Shown one piece after another: positions 45,846 to 56,386 of a stretch of DNA of 64,000 bases. The notes below the pieces were generated by a model. It saw only the letters and a program-made list of their open reading frames with translations. It was not told the origin of the DNA and searched no databases. Both the position numbers and the translations under genes were made by a program. This DNA comes from Leguminivora glycinivorella (taxonomy: Eukaryota > Arthropoda > Insecta > Lepidoptera > Tortricidae). Positions within the stretch are counted from its first letter, which is position 1, and each line of letters opens with the position of its first letter. The stretch is taken from the NCBI RefSeq assembly GCF_023078275.1, contig NC_062994.1, positions 10,487,545-10,551,544 on the forward strand, in the 5' to 3' direction.

Positions 45846-46335
45846 TCAACCTGCCTGCGGATGGTCCTGGGTTCGAGTCCCGGTAAGGGCATTTGTTTGT
45901 GTGATGAGCACAGACATTTGTTCCTGTGTCATGGATGTTTTCTATGCATATAAGTATTTATTATTATTTAGAGCTTAATGTGTCCCACTGCTGGGCAAAG
46001 GCCTCCCCCCTCTTTTTCCACTCATCCCTGTTTGGAGCAACATCTGGCCAATCTTTCAAAAAGGAGTCCAAGTTATTCCGCCATCGCCGACGTGGTCTGC
46101 CGGATCCCCGGTTTGGCTCGTGGGGCTCCCCTTCCGTGGTTATCTTGGCCCACAAGTCGTCCGGCATTCGGCAGACATGACCAGCCCAATCCCATTTTAG
46201 CCATTTTATTTTTTATTTTATAAATATTTGTATTTTAATATCGTTGTCTGAGTACCCACAACACAAGCCTTCTTGAGCTCACCGTGGGACTCAGTCAATC
46301 TGTGTAAGAATGTCCTATAATATTTATTTATTCAA
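45846..46335 (+). mobile_element. SINE-A interrupted by a LINE fragment
   Basis: GGTCCTGGGTTCGAGTCCCG and ATGGATGTTTTCTATGCATA lie before 45958. ACAAGCCTTCTTGAGCTCAC and GTGTAAGAATGTCCTATAAT resume after 46220. Confidence 0.75.
45958..46215 (-). pseudogene. C-terminal LINE fragment nested in SINE-A
   Basis: The minus frame 45964-46167 encodes RGSGRPRRRWRNNLDSFLKD and NRDEWKKRGEAFAQQW. The GRP-RRW--DL and DR--W---GEAF pattern is typical of the very C-terminus of RTE-like endonuclease/reverse transcriptase proteins. Only the end of the ORF is present, ending in a (TTATT)-type tail. Confidence 0.7.
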
Positions 46336-46359
46336 CAAGTCTTTGGTAGAGATGGGCTC

Positions 46360-46599
46360 TGACGAAAATTATAAATTACAACTTTTTTTTTTCAACATTG
46401 TATTTAAGATTCTCATATAATTCAGTACGAAATAACACAAATATTAACTTAATCATCAGTTCTTACACACAAAATCAACTGCTTCTCGAAATTTTCACAG
46501 GAAGCATTTATTTTTATACTTTGGTGGCAAACAAGCCTATCGACAAATTCTATTCTGAGTTATTTAAAATCTTGACTAGTTTTATTTTCATTTTAAGAT
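46360..46599. other. AT-rich DNA, unassigned
   Basis: Starts just after a lone GTAGAGATGGGC motif (about 46347), resembling one hAT terminus. No matching right end seen. Confidence 0.35.
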
Positions 46600-46870
46600 T
46601 TGTACGAAATAGTACATTTCGATACAAGTGCGTAAAAGAGGAAGTTCGAAACGAGTGGCGATAAATTAAAACACGACCGAAGGGAGTGTTTTAAATCGAC
46701 ACGAGTTACGAATTTCCTTTTCGCACGTGTATCGTACGACGTTTTTCAGTACAGATGGCCGTCGGAAGTTTCGACCTGACATATAATGAACCACTTCTCG
46801 CACTAGTGCGTAAAAAAAACACCATCTGTACTGAAAAATATTTTTCAAAGTGTTATACAATCTAAACATG
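46600..46870. repeat. Family D repeat with internal inverted segments
   Basis: CAGTACAGATGGCCGTC-type and AACACCATCTGTACTGAAAA segments are inverted, and TTTAAAACACTCCCTTCGGT-type sequence recurs at about 49430-49530. A foldback element with diverged ends. Confidence 0.6.
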
Positions 46871-46910
46871 ACGAACGTAGAGGCGTAGCCATGGCAACAA
46901 TACATGAAAT

Positions 46911-47158
46911 CATAGACTAAATATAAGATCATACCATCCCATACATTAAAATGCGACCGCCTAAGAACGCGCTTACACTACACATAGATGGCGCCACAAA
47001 AAAAATGTAGCTTTCGGTTATACTTGTAGATGGCATTAAATGTCACCTTTGACATATATTTATGGCTCGAAAGTAACATAACACTTAACGCCATTCGGTC
47101 GCCAACGGTCGCATTTTAATGTATGGGATGGTATGATTTTCTTATATTTAATCTATGA
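46911..47158. mobile_element. Family Q MITE, second copy
   Basis: CATAGACTAAATATAAGATC to TTATATTTAATCTATGA, with one ATAGATGGCGCCACA core kept and the other eroded. Confidence 0.8.
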
Positions 47159-47210
47159 AAGTATGCAAAATAATAGAAAATTTTGGCACCATTTTTTGTC
47201 TCTCGTTTTT

Positions 47211-47760
47211 AGGGTTCCGTAGTCAACTAGGAACCCTTATAGTTTCGCCATGTCTGTCTGTCCGTCCGTCCGTCCGTCCGTCCGTCCGTCCGCAAATAAT
47301 CTCAGTAACTGTTAGCACTAGAAAGCTGAAATTTGGTACCAATATGTATATCAATCACGCCAACAAAGTGCAAAAATAAAAAATGGAAAAAAATGTTTTA
47401 TTAGGGTACCCCCTACATGTAAAGTGGGGGCTGATATTTTTTTTCATTCCAACCCCAATGTGTGATATATTGTTGGATAGGTATTTAAAAATTATTAAGG
47501 GTTTACTAAGATTCTTTTTAGATAATATTCATATTTTCGGAAATAATCGCTCCTAAAGGAAAAAATAGTGCGTCCCCCCCCCTCTAACTTTTGAACCATA
47601 TGTTTAAAAAATATGAAAAAAATCACAAAAGTAGAACTTTATAAAGACTTTCTAGGAAAATTGTTTTGATCTTGATAAGTTCAGTAGTTTTTGAGAAAAA
47701 TACGGAAAACTACGGAACCCTACACTGAGCGTGGCGCGACACGCTCTTGGCCGGTTTTTT
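47211..47760 (+). repeat. GGTTCCGTA repeat, intermediate copy
   Basis: From AGGGTTCCGTAGTCAACTAG through a (GTCC)n microsatellite (47251-47292) to CTACGGAACCCTACACTGAG and CTCTTGGCCGGTTTTTT. Confidence 0.75.
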
Positions 47761-47880
47761 ATCCTAGCCGCGTAGCGCCCACCATACAAATTTTTGCTAG
47801 GGAATTTTGATTCTTATTGTACTTGAGATTGAATTCAATTTCATTAGTTCAAAAAATTTTAGAAACAAAAGAAATTATAT

Positions 47881-47886
47881 TTTATT
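47881..47886 (-). terminator. Candidate poly(A) signal of the zinc-finger gene
   Basis: AATAAA on the minus strand about 205 nt past the stop codon at 48091. Other signals are possible. Confidence 0.35.
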
Positions 47887-48090
47887 TGTTTACATGAAAA
47901 TTAAAATTCCATTGAAACCATTATGTACTTTAGAAATTACATTGGGCCCCACGAGGCTAGATCGAAATGGCTCGTGATTCTGAGTAGGAAAAATATAAAA
48001 TTTACCTACTTTAAAAAACTTTTTTTTTGGTGATTCTTCTACCGAAAATTCCCTGGTCCTATTTCAGCCTATATAAAAATATCCACATCG

Positions 48091-48593
48091 TCAAAATTCG
48101 TCCTTCTCCTTCTTAAACCTTTGAACGAGCGGCATAGGCCTACCAACCCCCCTTTTCTCAGGCTCCATCCCCTTGTGAATCAGTCTGTGTTTCTTCAAAG
48201 CAGTTAAATTCCTACACTTCCTATGACATATGTCACAACTGTGCCCCTCTTCGTGACTATGCCGTTTCCTATGTGAAATCAAAGAACTTGCCTGTACAAA
48301 CTTTTTCTTACATACTCCGCAGCGATATCGTTTCTCACCGGTGTGTATGTATAAGTGTTCCTTTAGATTACTCGAAGTTGTAAACGCTTTTTTACATATA
48401 ACGCACGAGTGAGGTTTTTCACCTGTGTGAACGTATTCGTGGACTGTTAGGTTGGATTTTCTGTTGAATACTTTCGGGCACAGTAGACAGGGATATTTCT
48501 TGTATCCGCTTGTGGGGGTTCTGTGTTTGTTCGGTTTCCTGGTAGTTTCTTCGGAGGACATTGTTGATTCATTCTCACTAGCATTCAATGATA
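48091..48593 (-). CDS. Zinc-finger gene, terminal exon (four fingers)
   Basis: Acceptor on the minus strand ACTGTTGTTTCAG. 503 nt entering in phase 1. All four fingers have intact Cys/His ligands. The fourth has Cys in place of the usual Phe (HRKC). It ends in TGA/TAA-type stop at 48091-48093. Confidence 0.85.
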
Positions 48594-49324
48594 CTGAAAC
48601 AACAGTAAATAGAGTTTTGAATGATTCAAGGTTATTTTCATTACGACTTAAGATGTGGGCGATCGAGCTTCGCTCGGTTCTATTTTATTATATCACGTCT
48701 TTAGATCAAAAAACCCTGACACCTGCGATGTGCCTGCTAACATTAGACCAACCTCTTACGGCTGAGCTACGGCCAGCCGATGCGCGGTTGGCGAAATTAA
48801 CGACCATATTTGAGCATTTCTTTTTTTTTTGCCACTTTTATGAAGTGTGATATTTTTGAAAAAAAATGCTATTTCTACTCAGAATTACTAGCCTTTTCAA
48901 TCCTAGTAGTTAAAAAATTGTCCCATACGATTTTTTCTTATTTTGTTACCATTTTCCGTACATCTTGTATGGGGTAACAAAAGAGGAAAGTAAAAAAAAT
49001 GTATGGAAATTCTGGGACAACTTTTGTCTCCCAGTGAGATTGAATGTACTCGTGATTCTGAGTACAATTGACCTATAATTCCCTAAAAGAATTTTAAAAA
49101 AAATATTGGCAAAAAAAAAAGAAATGCTCATTTTGTGTTTACTAACGCAAAAGAAAAACGCATGAAAACTTGAAAATTCGCGCCTAAAATTAATGGTGTT
49201 CAGTGTAAATCCCTCACCTGGATCATCACGCTCCTGTTTTAGGATAATGTCATGAGTTTCCTTATCGCCAATTAATGGTAAACGCTCAAGCTGCACCCAG
49301 CACTCTTTCATCTTAGCGGGAAAC
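48091..49324 (-). CDS. C2H2 zinc-finger protein gene (2 exons found)
   Basis: The coding sequence joins 49324-49218 (or from ATG 49311) to 48593-48091 on the minus strand, with GT-AG borders and matching phase (1). Starting at ATG 49311, with A at -3, the protein is 198 aa. Four C2H2 fingers (C-x2-C-x12-H-x3-H) lie at about residues 67-87, 95-115, 123-143 and 151-171. The first two linkers are TGEKP/TGEKR and the third is atypical (SHEEG). Such tandem fingers bind DNA, so it is probably a nuclear transcription regulator. The region before the fingers is acidic and Ser/Thr-rich. If the exon extends upstream in frame (FPAKMKECW), the gene may have more 5' exons, for example a THAP or ZAD domain, beyond the DIRS insertion. 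The basic tail after the fingers reads GVGRPMPLVQRFKKEKDEF. Confidence 0.8.
48866..49072. repeat. Foldback repeat related to 13981-14279
   Basis: CTACTCAGAATTACTAGCCT with CATACGATTTTTTCT and the mirrored GTACTCGTGATTCTGAGTAC. GTTACCATTTTCCGTACATC pairs with the GTATGGGGTAACA segment. It lies in the zinc-finger intron. Another half copy is near 47945-47990. Confidence 0.65.
49218..49324 (-). CDS. Zinc-finger gene, upstream exon
   Basis: Minus strand: acceptor TTGTTATAG before 49324, donor GTGAGG after 49218. Encodes MKECWVQLERLPLIGDKE and DIILKQERDDP. The ATG at 49311 has a fair start context. Reading through from upstream (FPAKMKEC) is equally open, so whether this is the first coding exon is unresolved. 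Confidence 0.6.
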
Positions 49325-49429
49325 CTATAACAATAAGGTTAATTCAGTTTGACTCTATTAAATTAAATAAATCATCACCCTAGTTTACAATCATGTTAAT
49401 TATGTGGAATAAATGGTCATAATATTTTC

Positions 49430-49530
49430 AGTACAGTACAGATGTTGTTTTTTTTTTTTACTTTGTAACTCATGTCGATTTAAAACACTATTCGGTTGTG
49501 TTTTAATTTATCTCCACTTGTTTTGAACTT
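49430..49530. repeat. Family D fragment
   Basis: CAGTACAGATGTTG, then TCGATTTAAAACACTATTCG and TGTGTTTTAATTTATC, as at 46640-46760. Confidence 0.55.
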
Positions 49531-49632
49531 ACTTTTATTCACACTAGTATTGTAATGTACTATTATAGGTTTGATTTATACAGTGAGGTACTTATTACAG
49601 CATAATTTTTGCCATAATTACTACAGTAATGA

Positions 49633-50030
49633 AATATTTTAGGACATTTTTACACAGATTGACCGAGTCCCATGATAAGCTCAAGGCTTGTGTTGTGGGT
49701 ACTCAGACAACAATATCCATACTAATATTATAAATGGGAAAGAGTGTGTCTGTTTGTTTGTCCGTCTTTTACGGCAAAATTGAGCGACGAATTGACGTGA
49801 TTTTTTAAGTGGAGATAGTTGAAGGGATGGAGAGTGACATAGGCTATTTTTTGTCTCTTTCTAACGCGAGCGAAGCCACGGGTAAAAGTTAGTATAATAA
49901 TAAACCAATACATAGAAAATATCAATGACTCGGGAACAAATATCTGCAATTATCACACAAATAAATGACCATACCAGGAATCAAACCCTGGGCGCTTAGC
50001 AGCACCTAGACCACACTGACATTATTGCGA
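49633..50030 (-). mobile_element. SINE-A interrupted by a Lep1-like copy
   Basis: The 3' half (AGGACATTTTTACACAGATT to GGTACTCAGACAACAATAT) precedes Lep1 at 49716. The tRNA-like half (AGGAATCAAACCCTGGGCGC, the complement of a B box) follows after 49900. Lep1 therefore inserted after the SINE. Confidence 0.8.
49716..49892 (+). mobile_element. Lep1-like Helitron derivative in SINE-A
   Basis: CATACTAATATTATAAATGG to AAAAGTTAGT. The 3' CTAGT has mutated to TTAGT. Confidence 0.8.
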
Positions 50031-50794
50031 ACTAGAGTTAAAAATATACAAAAGTATTATTTTAAAAAGCTTACTAAATAATGGAGCAATACGGAGGCTT
50101 GTTATCATAATTGAAGTCTGTTGTCTGTGAAATAGGCAGTGCCTGGGAGTTGGTTGATGGAAACACTGTAGTCAGTTCTGGTGTATAGGTGTAATATCTT
50201 CTACCTATCTCCTAACACCCCTCTTATACTCAAGTACAGTTCCTTATATCTACTTAATCTACGTGACAGAGGCAATCCCTTATCGTATGGAGAGGTGGTT
50301 TATCTGTATTCCATCACTACTACGTTGTCTACGTGATCAACGTGTAGGAATGTCTACTAGCCTATCACATCTGAATGTTTACCACCATCTCTCAAAGGTT
50401 TGTAAAGTTTACAGAAAATTTTCTAATTAGAGATAGGCCAGATTTGATACTCACCATTGACCTACTGTCACTTGGCCTGTTAATTACTACGTCTACACAA
50501 ACTACAACGAATAGCACATTTTGGTGACCAATGTTGATTGAAATGACATGTAAATGCTATATTTACTTTCCGAACAGTCAACCAGTCCCTAGCTGACCAA
50601 AACAACTTCGCAGCGACTGCTTACTGTTAAAATATAAGGTATTTATCTAAAGAAATCTTACCACGCTCAGTAAAACTTCCATGATAAGAATGAATGGCGC
50701 GAAATGTTCTTACACTCTTTCCTACGATTTATCCTGTGACGTTTAACAACAGTTTATTACGTTTCTACAAACCACAGGTTACGTAAAAACCAGC
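50031..50794. other. Region upstream of the zinc-finger gene
   Basis: Single-copy-looking DNA. Minus-strand pieces such as 50682-50662 (ATG and six codons, MEVLLSV, then GTAAGA) resemble a first exon, but the phase does not fit the next known exon. The promoter of the zinc-finger gene may be here. Confidence 0.35.
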
Positions 50795-50987
50795 ATTATG
50801 TACCTTGCCAAACACATAACGTCTCTTTAATGAAGAACGCATATGTTATATCCCTTAAAATACTTAAAACATACCTCTTTCTCTATGGTTACCGTGTTTT
50901 TTCTCTATGGTCCAGCTGGGATGCCCGCTCGCGCTTGGCTGAAGCGAGCTGTCATCCTGACGGTTGACGTCTGTCACTTCATAGCGT
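50795..50987 (+). repeat. DIRS left inverted terminal repeat
   Basis: ATTATGTACCTTGCC at the outer edge, then AACACATAACGTCTCTTTAA through TCTTTCTCTATGGTTACCGT to GACGTCTGTCACTTCATAGC. Its complement is at 56387-56566. Confidence 0.9.
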
Positions 50988-51056
50988 ATGTTTTCCCTCC
51001 AAAGTGTAAGTCACGTTTTTCCGTGAAAACAAGAAAAGTGAACGAAAAAGCTGAAA

Positions 51057-52199
51057 ATGAGCTCCAAAGACGACGGGAAGGGTGCGGAACCCGACCCGCA
51101 GAACGGCAAACGTTGTTCCCTGAGCTCAGAATCCTCGGACGGATCGTCCTCATCCTCGGAGGGTGAGACGCCGCCTCCGAACAAGCGACCTCGGAAAACT
51201 CGCGGAGAGTTCCCACAGGTCATGTACGACCCAAGGGTCGACACGCTTACTAGTCAGGTGAGTTACATTTCGAACTACCTAATACAATCGCAGACTACTG
51301 ATGGCGTCGATGGCGAGGTTCCATCACGGGACGAAGATTCATCGTCTTTAGTACCGCCACGCCTCAACAAAAGAACGATTGATATAGGAGAGATAAGTAC
51401 GGAGATTAAAGAAGGGACTGTGGTTCAGACAGCAGATCCAGTTAACTTAAAAGCTTTAGAAAAATTGCAAAAGTTCAACTCTCCGGCCTGGCAGGCAGTT
51501 CGATATAAGAATTCTTTAAAGACGATGTTAGCTAAACCCGGATTTGTGGAGCTAGGAATCAATGAAGAATTGATGCATTTTAATAAAGGCAAGGATTATT
51601 TGGCATCTACAGAAAATGTCCTAGCAGGACTATCAAATGCGGTGTTAACCAATAGATGTATCTTAAAACGAAGCTTACAGGAGTTGGCTGACTGGAGTAC
51701 CAACAGCCAAGAACTAAATTCAGAAACCTTGTATGAAAAGGTGTCCTCAATTTTCGGATCAGGTTCAGAGATATACAAAAATTATGAAACAACATTACAA
51801 ATAATTGCTGGGAAACGAACAGAATGTATAGAAATTAGGCGGAACCGAATACTGAATGAAGTTACAAATCCAAACCTGAAAGCTAGCTTAAAGAATCTCC
51901 CGCCAAGTAATGAACATCTGTTTAGTAGAGAAGCAATGGCACCGCTGATACAGTCTCTCGGAGGGACACAAGTATGGCTAAATACTCCAAATTATATTAA
52001 GGAAAAGAAGATACCATCAGCTAACACAAATAAACAACCAGAAAAAGTGAAAGAATATGACAATAGTTCAGATGTGAAGCAGCGGACCCAATCAGAAACT
52101 CAAAGCTCTCAGACACATAACAATAACAAACATGACAGAAAACACAAAAAACAGAGCTACAGACACAATAAAACCATTCATTCTAACAAGAAGAAGTAA
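51057..52199 (+). CDS. DIRS gag-like ORF, intact, 380 aa
   Basis: Starts at ATG 51057 after the terminal repeat and ends at TAA 52197-52199 without a break. The N-terminal 50 residues are Ser/acidic-rich (SSESSDGSSSSSEGETPPP) with a basic patch NKRPRKTR that could be a nuclear localisation signal. A central region with LQKFNSPAWQAVRYKNSL and helices up to about residue 320 resembles the gag-like first ORF of animal DIRS elements. The C-terminus is Lys/Asn/His-rich (HNNNKHDRKHKKQSYRHNK) and could bind nucleic acid. No zinc knuckle. Its role in DIRS is presumed structural. Being open while pol is decayed is notable, but it may only reflect age or length. Confidence 0.75.
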   Translation: MSSKDDGKGAEPDPQNGKRCSLSSESSDGSSSSSEGETPPPNKRPRKTRGEFPQVMYDPRVDTLTSQVSYISNYLIQSQTTDGVDGEVPSRDEDSSSLVPPRLNKRTIDIGEISTEIKEGTVVQTADPVNLKALEKLQKFNSPAWQAVRYKNSLKTMLAKPGFVELGINEELMHFNKGKDYLASTENVLAGLSNAVLTNRCILKRSLQELADWSTNSQELNSETLYEKVSSIFGSGSEIYKNYETTLQIIAGKRTECIEIRRNRILNEVTNPNLKASLKNLPPSNEHLFSREAMAPLIQSLGGTQVWLNTPNYIKEKKIPSANTNKQPEKVKEYDNSSDVKQRTQSETQSSQTHNNNKHDRKHKKQSYRHNKTIHSNKKK

Positions 52200-52292
52200 C
52201 AATCAATTGTTTCAAGATAGTTGTCTAAAATTGTTTGAGGACAATTGGAGGCATAATGGAGGAAACCAATTTATTTTAAAAACAATAGCGGG

Positions 52293-52835
52293 ATGAAGGA
52301 TTCCTTCCAAATCAAAAGCCCTACTTACATATCCAATAGTTCCAATACTAAATCAACAGTGATGATTCTCAACAAGAGTATCCCCAGAGATGACCGAGGT
52401 GATAGAGGAGGTAAAAAGTTTGAAGATTTTGGAACGCGCCCACCCTTCAAGAACCCCGGTTTCATCTCAAAGATGTTCTTTGGTAAAAAAGACAGACAGT
52501 GGGGTTCAACCAATCTTTAACCTGAGAGGTCTGAACCAGTATATCTCAACCAATGAGTTCTCAGACTGATATCTCAGGCTTTAGTGGCAGAAATTTTACA
52601 ACGGGGAACTGCTTCAACTAACTTCACTAGCCTTCGGCCTCTCCTCAGCACTTCGATCCTTAGCAGCCTTTCAAGCTGGACAGCGGAAGTCTTGCGGGCA
52701 AAGGCCTTCGAGTTCTAGTATATCTCAACGACTACCTGTTAGCAAACTAGAGCTGTTCAGAGTTGAAGTCTCCAGCCACGGAGGTTGTGACTCTTCTCGA
52801 GCATCTCAGCTGGAAAATAAATTACTCAAAGTCTA
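52293..52835 (+). pseudogene. DIRS reverse transcriptase remnant
   Basis: Short frames separated by frameshifts carry RT pieces: GVQPIFNLRGLNQYI (about 52500-52545), the N-terminal RT motif of DIRS pol, and VYLNDYLL at about 52718-52741, the catalytic motif with the first Asp changed to Asn (YLND). Between them the palm is shortened. Enzymatically dead by inspection. Confidence 0.7.
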
Positions 52836-52836
52836 A

Positions 52837-53771
52837 TTGGCCTTGTGTTGGAACATTCTAGAAAGTACAAAGTCCTTATCACAAAAAAAGGTACAAAAGA
52901 TTCAGGACAAGAGAGCTTGTCTGGTGAAGCGAGGCAGATGTTGTCTTCAAGAAAACAGACTTCTCGGCCATTTGAATTTTGCCAATAGTTATGCACAGGG
53001 GTTAGCTGAAATGCAGAAGGATGCAGAGATACCTCAGACAGTTCTGTCAGAACAGACCTCGACGAAAGGAAATAATCCCGACAGGTGTCCTAGCCGAGCT
53101 TTCGTTAGTGAAAGGATGCTTTGCACTGCACTATGCTTCAATGCCCCTACGGAGCAAGGACATAACTCATTTCTAAACCACGACGCGGCGGACGCGGGAT
53201 GGGGAGCCCAGTTAAATGGGATTCATCTGTCAGGAACGTGGAACAAGAAACAGAAGTTATGGCACTTATTTGTAAAGGAGATGTATGCAGTATGTGCTGC
53301 AATACGGAGTCAGATGAGTCAGATGGACCACCTCGGAGGTGCTCACAGATTAGTCCAGACAGACTATCAGACTCTCGTTGCTTATATCAGAAAAAAAGGG
53401 GGCAAGAGGTCCCTAGCACTACTGACTCTTACAACCAGACTGCTGACACTGACCGACCAGCTGAAAGTTTCACTGTCGGCTTGTTACCTCCCGGGGAGGT
53501 ACAACAATATTGCAGGCCGATTATCAAGTGCAAATCCACTTCTGGAGTGACGTTTACTTCCACAGGCTACGGAAGCCATATTCAAGAAGCGGGGAGTGCC
53601 AGAAATCGTGGTGTGTACATCGGCAGAGACAGTGCCAAGGTATGTAACTCTAGACTCAAATCAGCAAGCGGAGTTCTGCAATGCATTCAGTTGTACCTGG
53701 AAATTCCAACTAGCTTGAATTTCTCCATATCCCAATTCAATTCCACAGGTGCTTTGTCATCTAAACTAAAG
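52837..53771 (+). pseudogene. DIRS RNase H and linker remnant
   Basis: The frame 52837-53550 includes LNHDAADAGWGAQLNG and WHLFVKEMYAVCAAI, then VQTDYQTLVAYIRKKGG and SACYLPGRYNNIAGRLS, the order of Asp, Glu and Asp motifs of DIRS RNase H. In the next frame, EAIFKKRGVPEI, VPRYVTLDSN and CTWKFQLA continue the linker, with a frameshift at about 53550-53600. The LINE begins right after HLN-type sequence at about 53771. Confidence 0.7.
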
Positions 53772-54797
53772 GTATGTTAATACTAGTAGCTCCAATCCAG
53801 AGCAGCGAGAAATTCACAGCGGTGTACCTCAAGGATCAGTCCTTGGACCTGTGCTTTATATAATATACACATTCGACCTGCCTCATAATGTCCAATGTAG
53901 CGTCAGTATTTTTGCCGACGACACGAAGTTATTTTCTAACCCTCTACATGATTTCGACCAACTTCAAAAGGATCTAGACGAGATAGCAAAATGGTCAAAG
54001 GAATGGCTCATAAGTTTGAATGCTGAAAAATGTACAGTGCTACAAGTTGGTAACTGCAATCCACATCTTGCTTATACCCTGGAAGGAACGAAACTTACAC
54101 CAGTTAAAGTGCAAACAGACTTGGGAGTCAAAATTACCGAAAACCTCAAGTGGGAAGAACATCTAACAAGTATCACCAAAAGAGCTAAATCTTTAATATA
54201 CCTCGCTAGAAAAGCCTTTGGGATACTAACGCCTGAACTCATGCTTAAGATATACAAGACATATGTTAGACCCATCTTAGAGTACGCTTTCCAAGTCTGG
54301 AACCCTTATTTCGCCAAAGATGTTGAGATGCTTGAGAAAGTGCAACGTAGTTTCACAAAAATACCCAAACAACTAAAAAAAATGTCTTACGAAGAACGAC
54401 TTAAAGTGCTGAAGCTAACAACGCTAAAAGAACGCCGAGAGCGTGGAGACCTCATTGAAACGTTCAAGATTTTAACGGGGCACTATGACATAGACCAGTT
54501 TCAAGACCTGTACAAGCGCAATAATAACACCCGTCTGCGAGGCCACCAGTACAAACTAATATCTGAACTGTCTAAAAACAACCCTCGCAAACATTTTCTC
54601 AGCAACAGAGTGGTCAAAACATGGAACAAACTACCAGAGGACGTGATCTCAGCACTGAATGTTAACCAGTTTAAGAACCGACTAGATAACTACTTAACAA
54701 ATTTAAAGAACACATCTTAAGAAAGAATTGTTGGATACAGGCAACTATCAGTTGTTATAACTGCCTGCCTGATTAATAAATAATAATAATAATAATT
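53772..54797 (+). mobile_element. 5'-truncated LINE inserted in DIRS pol
   Basis: DIRS pol is continuous in sense before 53771 and after 54798, so this block is an insertion. It contains the C-terminal half of a LINE RT and ends in an (AAT)n tail (about 54777-54797), as in CR1/L2-type elements with short-repeat tails. Confidence 0.8.
53818..54720 (+). pseudogene. LINE reverse transcriptase, C-terminal two-thirds
   Basis: An open frame of about 300 codons: GVPQGSVLGPVLYIIYTF, then FADDTKLF (catalytic FADD kept), TDLGVKITENLKWEEHL, YKTYVRPILEYAFQVWNP and LKERRERGDLIETFKIL, ending WNKLPEDVISALN. The order and motifs fit the RT palm to C-terminus of CR1/L2-group LINEs. Missing: the endonuclease and the first RT motifs, lost by 5' truncation on insertion. 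It is uninterrupted, so the insertion is younger than the DIRS copy around it. Confidence 0.8.
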
Positions 54798-55892
54798 TGG
54801 ACTCAGTGTTATTGGATGCCAGATCTTCATGCACGAGCACTGAAAAAACCCTATTTGGTACCGAACCTGCACAGGGTTCTACTGGACAGGACCACAGGAT
54901 ATCAGTATCACCCACCTCAAATAGAGCTTCTGGAAATACAGACTTGGAGGATTGGGGGTGGTATGAATTTGAGATCATCCACCTTGAATAGTTCAATACT
55001 TACGCTCCAGCAATGAGAAGACGGAAGGAGTGGTGTAGTAAAGACAAGGTGAAATGTAAATCCCCAAGTGGAGATGAGGTAGCTAGGTTCCTAGCCGGCT
55101 TACATATGGACCAGAACTTAGCTTAGCTTACAATACAATTTTATTACATAACTAATGCTACCTATTGTGCCAAAACAGAAATGCTGTCCAAGAGTTTCCT
55201 AATTAAATAGATTTTAAGGCCACTTTTTCTGCTAAACCAATAACTCAAAGATCACCGATATGGGATACAAAATTATTGTATGACCGGTTATTGACTACAG
55301 GAGCAAAATTCTCATTATGTGACATAGCAAGAAGAACTGCATTAATATTATTGTTAGCATCTGGCAGGATTCATGATAAACCTTGCTAAGAATGTCAAAT
55401 GAGAGCCTTATAGAATCAGATAATAGCATAGTATTATGGCCAGTGTTTGAATCAAAGACAGATACAGCAACCCAAAGACAATCGGGTTGGTGCCTATCAA
55501 AGCACCCCGAAGAAAAATATTTGTCCGGTTAGACATATTAATCTACTGTTGACTTTATGAGAGATGAGACATTCCATTATATCATCCACATTAATAATCC
55601 CTGTGAGTTATTTATAACTGTAACTGGCACCATTAAGCAGTCCTCTAAAATTAACATAGCAGGCTAGATCAGATCCATATTCAAGGAGGCTGGCATTGAT
55701 GCACCACCTGGAAGTGTAAGATCTGCAGTTGCCTCTAAGGGTTGGTTAGATAATAGACCAGTTGATGAGATCCTGGAAAGAGGCAACTGGAGATCTTTCA
55801 AAACTTTTAAAAATCATTACTATAGATCTGCACAAGTGCCTGAAAATAATTCTGGTACTGATATGCTTCATAATAACTTCACAAGTACATGA
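54798..55892 (+). pseudogene. DIRS tyrosine recombinase remnant
   Basis: Starts with the pol/recombinase junction piece WMPDLHARALKKP and VLLDRTTGYQYHPPQIELL. Then an N-terminal domain SAKPITQRSPIWDTKLL and RTALILLLASGRIHD (the conserved helix around the first catalytic Arg, here changed), FESKTDTATQRQSGW, and GSVRSAVASKGWLDNRPVDE with RGNWRSFKTFKNHYYR, containing the His/Arg-Tyr region. Several stops and shifts. Not functional. Confidence 0.7.
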
Positions 55893-56254
55893 ATCTTTTA
55901 ATTGATTATAGTTAATCATTCTTATGTTTGTTAGAAACATACATTATTACTTATGTTGTTAAAAGTCAGAAGAAAGTTTTATTTTGCTTTTTATAAATTT
56001 GTTTTTATAGTAATATAGATTCATATTGCTAACAGCATCACAATAATTAAACAGAATTATGATGCTAATGTATGTTACTGATCTCGAATACTACCTAAGT
56101 TGATTATTGATCTCAGTTAATTATTAATGGGCAGGTGCCTTAATAGGTCTATTACAGAGGCTTATCTATTTTGTTTGTATTATGTACATCTCATTTATAT
56201 TAATAGAGAATTCACATAGCGTATGGGTGTTTCTTTCTTTCAACCAGCAGATAT

Positions 56255-56375
56255 CAGACACGTCTTCATTAAAGAGACGTTATGTGTTTGGCAAGGTACA
56301 TAATAGGAATGTTTTGCATTCCAACAAAACATGTATTATGTACTAAACAAACACATAACGTCTCGGCAAGGGCCT
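56255..56375. repeat. DIRS internal complementary region
   Basis: AGACGTTATGTGTTTGGCAA then GGTACATAAT is the complement of the left outer end (50795-50835). AGGAATGTTTTGCATTCCAA then CATGTATTATGTACTAAACA is the complement of the right outer end (56560-56608). The switch is at about 56304/56305. Confidence 0.85.
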
Positions 56376-56386
56376 TGCTGTTGAAG

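Noticed and set aside
46345..46358. Third hAT terminus (GTAGAGATGGGC)
   Set aside because: No matching inverted end or duplication found nearby. A single 11-bp match is weak; possibly a truncated copy.
50662..50682. First exon of the zinc-finger gene (MEVLLSV then GTAAGA, minus strand)
   Set aside because: The phase does not fit the exon at 49218-49324, and the only linking candidate (50081-50148) would create a stop at its junction. Could belong to a different splice chain.
51057..52199. Host gene encoding a Ser-rich nuclear protein
   Set aside because: It lies between DIRS inverted repeats and directly upstream of DIRS pol remnants, so it is the element's gag-like ORF. Domestication is possible but unsupported.
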